Origin: Acidobacteriota bacterium
GTDB lineage: Bacteria; Acidobacteriota; Terriglobia; Bryobacterales; Bryobacteraceae
Reading direction: 5' to 3'
Assembly: GCA_018268875.1 (NCBI GenBank)
Contig: JAFDVT010000321.1
Span: forward strand, 1 to 11,362
DNA: 11,362 nucleotides
Positions 7,701 to 11,362 of this stretch are shown one piece after another. A program made the position numbers and the translations under genes. The notes beneath the pieces are model-generated. The model saw only the letters and a list, made by a program, of their open reading frames with translations, was not told the DNA's origin and did not search any database. Each line of letters begins with the position of its first letter. Position 1 is the first letter of the stretch.

Positions 7701-8144
7701 CTTTGGGTCCTTGCTGTACAGGTTGAGGTACATCAACATGCTAGGCACGACCTGGCTGACGAGAATGCCTTCGCGTACCACCAACTCGGGCAGACGGCTC
7801 GTCATGATGTTGACGCGGTTCTGCACGTTCACCACGTTGATATTGGGATCCGTGTTCGGCTCGAAAAAGATTCGAATCGTTGCTTCGCCGGCGCTCGTTG
7901 CGTCGGAGACGATATAGCGCATCCCTTGGACGCCGTTAATCGATTGTTCGAGAGGAATGAGGACCGAATCGGTCAGAACCTTGGCGCTGGCGCCGGGATA
8001 GGCGATCGAAACATAGACGGTGCGCGGCGCAACGTCGGGAAACTGCGCGACCGGAAGCGTAGTGATTCCGAGTGACCCCAGAAACACAATGATGATCGAC
8101 AGAACGATCGCCAGGGCGGGTCGGTGGAGAATTTTCGTAAACAT
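4752..8144 (-). CDS. RND multidrug efflux pump, inner-membrane permease (HAE1 / AcrB-like)
   Basis: A 1130-residue proton-driven transporter (ACR_tran, PF00873), the motor of a tripartite efflux complex. Two similar halves each carry a first helix (about 10-30 and 605-625), a large periplasmic porter/docking part and a bundle of five further helices (about 360-515 and 940-1095). The proton relay is intact: Asp427-Asp428 in GVVVDDAIVVVEA and Lys1007 in GLLGKNAILIVEF. Sequence similarity to AcrB is plain throughout (LPVAQFPDVAP, FLPSGFIPGEDQG-like hinge). It is longer than AcrB (about 1050) mainly because of the link between halves: residues 520-600 contain a His-rich stretch and two extra hydrophobic segments (543-563, 568-586). 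The gene begins 20 bases after the adaptor stop with only a weak ribosome binding site, and overlaps the stress-protein gene by ATGA. Likely substrates are amphiphilic compounds; no specific substrate can be read from sequence. Confidence 0.97.
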   Translation of the reverse strand: MFTKILHRPALAIVLSIIIVFLGSLGITTLPVAQFPDVAPRTVYVSIAYPGASAKVLTDSVLIPLEQSINGVQGMRYIVSDATSAGEATIRIFFEPNTDPNINVVNVQNRVNIMTSRLPELVVREGILVSQVVPSMLMYLNLYSKDPKTDQKDLFNYANVYIMPVLKRIKGMGIPVNLGNRTFAMRVWLNPERMRAYNVSVDDVMKALATQSIIGSPGRLGQATGMTSQSKEYVLTYIGRFNEPEQYANIILRAKPDGEILRLKDVCVPPVEEPGKGPKEGRVNHASVELGSEFFDIYSDVNGRPAASIVLKQTPGSNASEVIKEVKKTLEEMKPSFPPGMDYEIAYDVSRFVDASIEQVLHTLLEAFILVSLVVFMFLGDVRSTIIPTLAVPVSLIGSFFVLQLMGFSINLITLFAMVLAIGVVVDDAIVVVEAVHAKMAEAHLSPHRATIEVLKEISGAIIAITLVMTAVFVPVCFVPGPVGVFYRQFGVTMASTIVLSGVVALTLTPVLCAMVLKPHSHHPAEAHKGLGERIRGIKIKTLLGYLLVGIPLLAGLTYLAYELWGRLGFLLLLVPLIQKPFSLAIDKVTNLYAWRMLRPIVSLRVVTMAVIGAFAYGIVATSAVLPSGFIPGEDQGMIYAVLQTPPGSTLEYTNAKSQELERLAKEIEGVNSITSVAGYEVLTEGRGSNAGTAIINLEEWSKRKYTSSVIIEHLKEKTRKMTNVKLEFFEPPAIPGFGAAGGLSLRVLDQTQSSTADYKLLGDINERFIAALEKRKEIGSVFTFYASDYPQYELVVNNDVAMQKGVSIRDALTNLNILIGSTYEQGFVRFNQFYKVYVQAWPQFRRMPKDLDDLFVKNEGGEMVPYSAFMTMKKIQGLNEITRYNLFPSAAIQLMPARGYSSGQAIEAVRQVAAATLPRGYGLGWEGLSWDESQKGNAALYIFLIVVVFVYLVLVAQYESFMIPLAVVLSLPVGIYGSFLFLQLLGLSNDVWAQLGMIMLVGLLGKNAILIVEFAVQRRNEGASIKDAAIEGGKLRFRPIQMTSFAFVAGLIPLVVAHGAGAIANRTIGVTGVGGMLLGTVIGVLVIPGLYYLFARISDGRELLRDETNVPFSEGEDGHSSQKEHGVES

Positions 8145-8164
8145 GCTGACTCGGTTGCCGCCCC

Positions 8165-9310
8165 CTATTCGGCGTGGTGTTTCAGATTCTTGACCGCTTC
8201 CGCGGGAGAACGAGTCTCTGTGTGCTCCAGTTTTTGGCCATCACGAACCTGGCGAACACCTTCGATCACGAACTTGTCGCGGGCCGAGAGACCGGCTTTG
8301 ATGACGTAAATGTCTTCCAACTCGCGGGCGACGTTGATCTCGCGTTGATGCGCGACGCCTTTGTCGTCAACGACGAAGACGTATCGCCGGTCGAGTGTCT
8401 CGAACGTGGCCTGCTGTGGAATCACCAAGGCTCCCGGGATCGTTTGGTTGATCAGCAGCGTGCCGGTCTGACCGTGGCGCAGGAGGCCATCCGGATTCAC
8501 AAAGTCGGCGCGGAACTCGATGTTTCCGGTCGCGGTATTGAACTCCGATTCAACCGTCAGCGTTGTCGCCGCGTTCCTATTAAAGATCTGGCCGGTGGCA
8601 AGTCGAATCTGGATGGTTGCACCGGGGAGGTCGAGCGTCCGGGGTGATTTCGGATCGCTTGTCCCGCGCAAGGCCTTAAATCGCAGGTAATCGGCTTCGG
8701 GGACGTTGAAATAAACCCACATGACCGAGTTGTCCGACATCGTCGTGAGGGTGTCCCCCTCTTTGATCAGACTTCCCTTCTGCATGAGTTGGCGGCCCAC
8801 GATGCCATCGAACGGAGCGACGATACTCGTAAATCCGAGTTCGGCGACGGCGAGATCAAATTTGGCCTTTGCCCGGTCGCGCTCGGCCTTGGCCTTGGCT
8901 AGTTCCGGAGCTGCCACGAAGCCGCGCTTCGCAAGCGGTTCCGTGTTTTGGAGATTGATCTCAGCCAGGCGTAGCTCGGCCTTTTCGGCTTCGAGCTTCA
9001 TCCGGTAGAGGACGGGGTAAAGGTCATAAAGACGCTCCCCGGCGCGGACCGATTGGCCCTCTTGCACGGGAATTTCCTCGAGATAGCCCTCATTCAGGGC
9101 ACGAATCTCAATATGCCGCCGCGATTGCATTCGGGCGACGTAGGCCTGCGTGATCGGCACGTTCATGACGCTGGGAGTGGTCAGTACGACAGGGTGCTGC
9201 ACCTCCTCCTCATGGTGGCCGGCGTCCGCCTGGTGCTTCGAGCAACCGCTAGCAAAGAGGCCTAGGCCGGTTAGGATGAGCGTAGTCCTTACATGCTGCT
9301 GCAGCGTCAA
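8165..9310 (-). CDS. RND efflux periplasmic adaptor lipoprotein (AcrA/MexE-like)
   Basis: A 381-residue membrane-fusion protein that joins the inner-membrane pump to the outer-membrane channel. The start is TTG at 9310-9308: it forms a TTGA overlap with the channel gene stop, has GAGGTG 5 bases upstream, and leaves a short lipoprotein signal with lipobox ASGC (Cys23). Earlier in-frame starts would give an over-long N terminus inside the previous gene. Domains: first lipoyl half around EGYLEEIPVQEGQSVRAGE (74-92), a coiled hairpin (about 101-155), second lipoyl half FTSIVAPFDGIVGR (160-173), then beta-barrel (about 195-290) and membrane-proximal domain to the end. The hairpin is rather short. 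Directly after the lipid-anchor Cys is a His/Glu-rich stretch (HQADAGHHEEEVQH), oddly mirrored by a His-rich loop in the pump; a metal link is possible but the pump is of the HAE1, not the metal, class. Confidence 0.95.
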   Translation of the reverse strand: MTLQQHVRTTLILTGLGLFASGCSKHQADAGHHEEEVQHPVVLTTPSVMNVPITQAYVARMQSRRHIEIRALNEGYLEEIPVQEGQSVRAGERLYDLYPVLYRMKLEAEKAELRLAEINLQNTEPLAKRGFVAAPELAKAKAERDRAKAKFDLAVAELGFTSIVAPFDGIVGRQLMQKGSLIKEGDTLTTMSDNSVMWVYFNVPEADYLRFKALRGTSDPKSPRTLDLPGATIQIRLATGQIFNRNAATTLTVESEFNTATGNIEFRADFVNPDGLLRHGQTGTLLINQTIPGALVIPQQATFETLDRRYVFVVDDKGVAHQREINVARELEDIYVIKAGLSARDKFVIEGVRQVRDGQKLEHTETRSPAEAVKNLKHHAE

Positions 9311-10857
9311 TTCCGCACCTCTTTCTTCTGTTGTGGATTTGGCTTTCGTAGTGGATCGGCGTCCGGCGTACCTTCGGCTGGCGTCAGGCCAGAGCCTCGC
9401 CACCCGCCCCCAAGCGCCTGGTACAGCGTTACCATCGCCGCCATCTGCCTTTGCTTCATTTCAACCACTTCCTGCTGCGCCTCAAGCAGTTCGCGGCGGG
9501 CCGTCAGAACTTCCAGGTAGTCGGCTCGAGCCGAATTGAAAAGCTCGGTCGAAGCCTCGACGGACTGGGCAAGGCGGGCGACCTGTTGCAACTTCAGCCC
9601 ATAACTATCCTTGAGATTCCGCGTGAGGCTCACACGATTGCTGACTTCGACGAAGGCAACCAGCACGGCGCGCTCATAACGGAGCACCGCCTGCATCTCG
9701 CGGGAGTTCGCCGAATAGTAGTCCGCCTGGATCCCCTTCCGATTGAGCATGGGCGCAAACGCCCTGCCGAACATTCCAAAGAGCAACGAATCGGGCGTAC
9801 TTACGAGTTTGGTCACATCGTAGGACTGGAAGCCGATAACCGATTCGATCCCCAGTGAAGGATAGAAGGCTGCCTTGGCCGCCTGGACATCGAGCCCCGC
9901 GGCCGCAAGTTCGAGTTCAGCCTGGCGAACGTCGGGACGATTCGCCAGAAGGTCGGCAGGGACTCCAACCGCCATTGCGGCGGGCTGCAGATCGAGAAAG
10001 TTGGTTTTCGACCGCTCAATCGCCTGCGGAAAGCGGCCGGCCAGGAAGTTGAGCTCGTTTTCGGTTTCAACGATCCGTTGCTGGATGGTGTACCGGGAGC
10101 TCTGCATGGCTCTCAAAGTAGCCTCAAAACGCGCTGGACCCACCGAAGTGGTACGACCGGCCTCGAACTGCGCCCGAGCGGCTTCGAGTGCCCGCTCCTG
10201 AAGCGCGATGTTATCGGTTACAACCTGGAGTTGCCGGTCGAGCGCCAGCAATTCGTAGTAGCGGCTCGAGATGTCCGCGACGAGACGCGTAACCATAAAG
10301 TTCCGGCCTTCGACGCTCGCCAGGTACCGGCGGGACGCAGCCTTTGCCAGGTTCCGCAGGCGTCCCCAAACGTCGATTTCCCACGACGCATACAGCCCGA
10401 ACTCGTGCCGCTGGAGGGTCGGTCCGATGCCGTTCGCCTCGTCGCTTCGTCCCTGACTGGTAAACTCGCCGACGCGTTCGACGCCGGGCCGGACACCAAA
10501 ACCCACCTTGGGCAGGTATTCACCACGCCGCGCCATAACCTCGGCATTGGCAACCACTGTCTCTTGAATCGCGAGATTGAGCTCCTGGTTCTGCTTAAGA
10601 GCGGCCTCGACGAGGGCAACCAGGTGGGGGTCCGGGAAGAAGTCGCGCCACTGGATCATGCCGGAATTTCGAGTATCGGTCAGTCCCGCAAAGGAGTCCG
10701 GCACGACACGGTTCGGCGCACGAGGCGTTGCAATGGCGGGGGGCTTTGGAACGCACCCGCTCGTCATGGCGATAAGTAGCGCAAGAGATGTTGCGGTGAG
10801 CGAACGCCCAATCCGGCCGGCCTTGCTTCCGGACTCTGTTTCCCAAATTATGTTCAT
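9307..10857 (-). CDS. RND efflux outer-membrane channel lipoprotein (OprM/NodT family)
   Basis: A 516-residue TolC-like outer-membrane factor with two OEP domains (PF02321). The chosen ATG at 10857 gives a lipoprotein signal with lipobox TSGC (Cys35), preceded by AAGG 6 bases upstream. An in-frame TTG at 10962 would put the signal 70 residues in and is unlikely. Family landmarks: DFFPDPHL and LVEAALKQNQELNLAIQE soon after the Cys, YASWEIDVWGRLRN in the first half, LLANRPDVRQAELELAAA in the middle, and the ending TLYQALGGGW (477-486), followed by a polar Pro-rich tail of 30 residues. The protein should form a trimeric barrel and periplasmic helical tunnel receiving substrate from the pump. It is the first gene of the operon, the reverse of the common adaptor-pump-channel order. 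Confidence 0.95.
   Translation of the reverse strand: MNIIWETESGSKAGRIGRSLTATSLALLIAMTSGCVPKPPAIATPRAPNRVVPDSFAGLTDTRNSGMIQWRDFFPDPHLVALVEAALKQNQELNLAIQETVVANAEVMARRGEYLPKVGFGVRPGVERVGEFTSQGRSDEANGIGPTLQRHEFGLYASWEIDVWGRLRNLAKAASRRYLASVEGRNFMVTRLVADISSRYYELLALDRQLQVVTDNIALQERALEAARAQFEAGRTTSVGPARFEATLRAMQSSRYTIQQRIVETENELNFLAGRFPQAIERSKTNFLDLQPAAMAVGVPADLLANRPDVRQAELELAAAGLDVQAAKAAFYPSLGIESVIGFQSYDVTKLVSTPDSLLFGMFGRAFAPMLNRKGIQADYYSANSREMQAVLRYERAVLVAFVEVSNRVSLTRNLKDSYGLKLQQVARLAQSVEASTELFNSARADYLEVLTARRELLEAQQEVVEMKQRQMAAMVTLYQALGGGWRGSGLTPAEGTPDADPLRKPNPQQKKEVRN
9311..9325 (-). promoter_or_regulatory. Ribosome binding site for the TTG start of the adaptor
   Basis: GAGGTG at 9321-9316 stands 5 bases before TTG (9310-9308) and lies inside the last codons of the channel gene. 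With the TTGA start-stop overlap it points to coupled translation. Confidence 0.7.
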
Positions 10858-10887
10858 TTTGCCTTGCAGCTGCCTGAAAGCCTTCGC

Positions 10888-10912
10888 CCATTGGGCCTTG
10901 ATCGGCCAATGG
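10888..10912. promoter_or_regulatory. Inverted repeat in the leader of the efflux operon (operator or hairpin)
   Basis: CCATTGGGCC at 10888-10897 and GGCCAATGG at 10904-10912 form arms of nine pairs with one unpaired G and a 6-base spacer. It lies 31 to 55 bases before the channel gene ATG. Position and symmetry fit an operator for a dimeric repressor (TetR or similar) or an RNA hairpin in the leader. No regulator gene is visible in the window. Confidence 0.45.
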
Positions 10913-11033
10913 ACCACCACGTCGCGATGGACTGATGATTCGGCAATCAGGACATCACGCAATTCCCGCCCGCGTCCAGCGGGTGAGACTAAACTTCGGA
11001 CTCGAGCTGCTATCGGGGGAGGACACCTACCCT

Positions 11034-11062
11034 ATTATCAATGGAATTTTGGCGACCCACAC
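11034..11062 (-). promoter_or_regulatory. Weak promoter candidate for the efflux operon
   Basis: On the minus strand GATAAT (11039-11034) matches five of six bases of a -10 element. At 17 bases spacing the -35 position (11062-11057) reads GTGTGG, a poor match, so an activator or alternative sigma factor would be needed. The leader would then be about 170 bases and include the 10888-10912 inverted repeat. Confidence 0.25.
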
Positions 11063-11085
11063 ATCCCCCAGACAGGGGATTTTTT
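11063..11085 (+). terminator. Short hairpin with T-run, terminator-like on the plus strand
   Basis: ATCCCC (11063-11068) pairs with GGGGAT (11075-11080) around a 6-base loop and is followed by five T. Its shape is that of a short intrinsic terminator for plus-strand transcripts, though no plus-strand gene ends just before it. Read from the other strand it is only an inverted repeat next to the candidate promoter. Confidence 0.35.
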
Positions 11086-11145
11086 CGAGTTGTTCAGCGG
11101 GATGCGTTTTGGGGAGCCATTGCCAGGAGGGGCACGGCCACGCCT

Positions 11146-11159
11146 GCATCGTCCGATGC
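11146..11159. repeat. Small perfect inverted repeat GCATCG-TC-CGATGC
   Basis: Two 6-base arms separated by 2 bases, in the non-coding stretch about 290 bases upstream of the efflux operon. The size and near-continuous symmetry fit a small protein-binding palindrome, but chance is possible at this base composition. Confidence 0.3.
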
Positions 11160-11362
11160 GTGACACTGATCTACTTCGGTGACCCCTCGGGTGATCTGTT
11201 TTCACCTATCCCCTCTTGAATTGCACACGCCTGTGTTTTCATCACGGTGCGGCCAGCAGGCAACTCTCAAGCCACCGACGGCGCGAAAGATGTGGAGGCA
11301 GTTCTGAGCGGTTCCTGATATAGTGGAGAAAAGCTGAAAGCTCACCTTATGCGCGGGAGTAA

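Larger units (their letters stand above)
10913..11362. other. Non-coding stretch upstream of the efflux operon
   Basis: No convincing gene is seen in these roughly 450 bases. The plus-strand frame 10935-11219 has no ribosome binding site and an unconvincing composition. An ATG at 11349 on the plus strand could begin a gene to the right, but only four codons are visible. TATAGT at 11319-11324 might be a -10 element for such a gene, without a good -35. The stretch contains the candidate promoter and inverted repeats listed separately. Confidence 0.5.

Noticed and set aside
5514..8075. Long plus-strand open frames 5514-6809 and 6813-8075
   Set aside because: They run antisense inside the RND pump gene, whose protein is clear. 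Their translations are rich in His, Arg and Asp with no family resemblance, as expected from the complement of a GC-rich gene.
9311..9403. Upstream in-frame start for the adaptor at 9403
   Set aside because: It lies inside the channel gene, gives a charged 31-residue extension before the lipoprotein signal, and has a worse site than the TTG at 9310.
10858..10962. Upstream TTG start for the outer-membrane channel gene
   Set aside because: It would add 35 residues ahead of the lipoprotein signal and bury the lipobox at residue 70; the ATG at 10857 has a ribosome binding site and a normal signal.
10935..11219. Plus-strand frame of 94 codons
   Set aside because: No ribosome binding site, no recognised homology, unusual composition, and it crosses the terminator-like hairpin.
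11349..11362. ATG at the right edge as the start of a new gene
   Set aside because: Only four codons are visible and there is no clear ribosome binding site.

Overview
The window looks like a GC-rich, Gram-negative chromosome, most likely an Acidobacteriota of the Solibacter/Bryobacter type. This is an inference from three things: a Sigma70_ECF-type sigma factor overlapping a Ser/Thr kinase, a complete tripartite RND pump with an outer-membrane lipoprotein, and several exported proteins. No rRNA, tRNA, CRISPR array or insertion sequence was seen. Genes are packed, with translational overlaps and few clear terminators.

Left part (1-908, minus strand): an ECF sigma gene (908-342) runs with an 11-base overlap into a Ser/Thr protein kinase gene that leaves the window at position 1. 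The sigma factor lacks the usual acidic DAED-like patch of region 2.2 and has threonines there. This matches the known idea of sigma factors switched on by a partner kinase.

Middle part (1069-3677, plus strand, divergent from the sigma gene across about 160 bases): two tandem secreted paralogues of unknown function (233 and 235 aa) share a Gly/Asp-rich motif and two conserved cysteines. They are followed by a strong stem-loop and an agmatine deiminase-family enzyme with an export signal. The three genes are close enough to form one transcript. A link to the sigma/kinase pair is possible but unproven.

Right part (10857-3691, minus strand): a four-gene operon. The order is outer-membrane channel lipoprotein, periplasmic adaptor lipoprotein (TTG start, 4-base TTGA overlap), inner-membrane RND pump (HAE1 type, 1130 aa, with an enlarged hydrophobic link between its halves), and a tandem universal stress protein with a C-terminal helical tail (ATGA overlap with the pump). 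The first three should form a proton-driven efflux channel across both membranes. The tight coupling of the stress protein suggests it is made together with the pump. The operon meets the deiminase gene tail to tail with 13 bases between stops.

Upstream of the operon (10858-11362) no convincing gene is seen. This stretch holds an inverted repeat in the leader (10888-10912), a weak promoter candidate and two further inverted repeats. The best candidates for something undescribed are the secreted paralogue pair with the exported deiminase, and the coupling of a modified universal stress protein to an RND pump.
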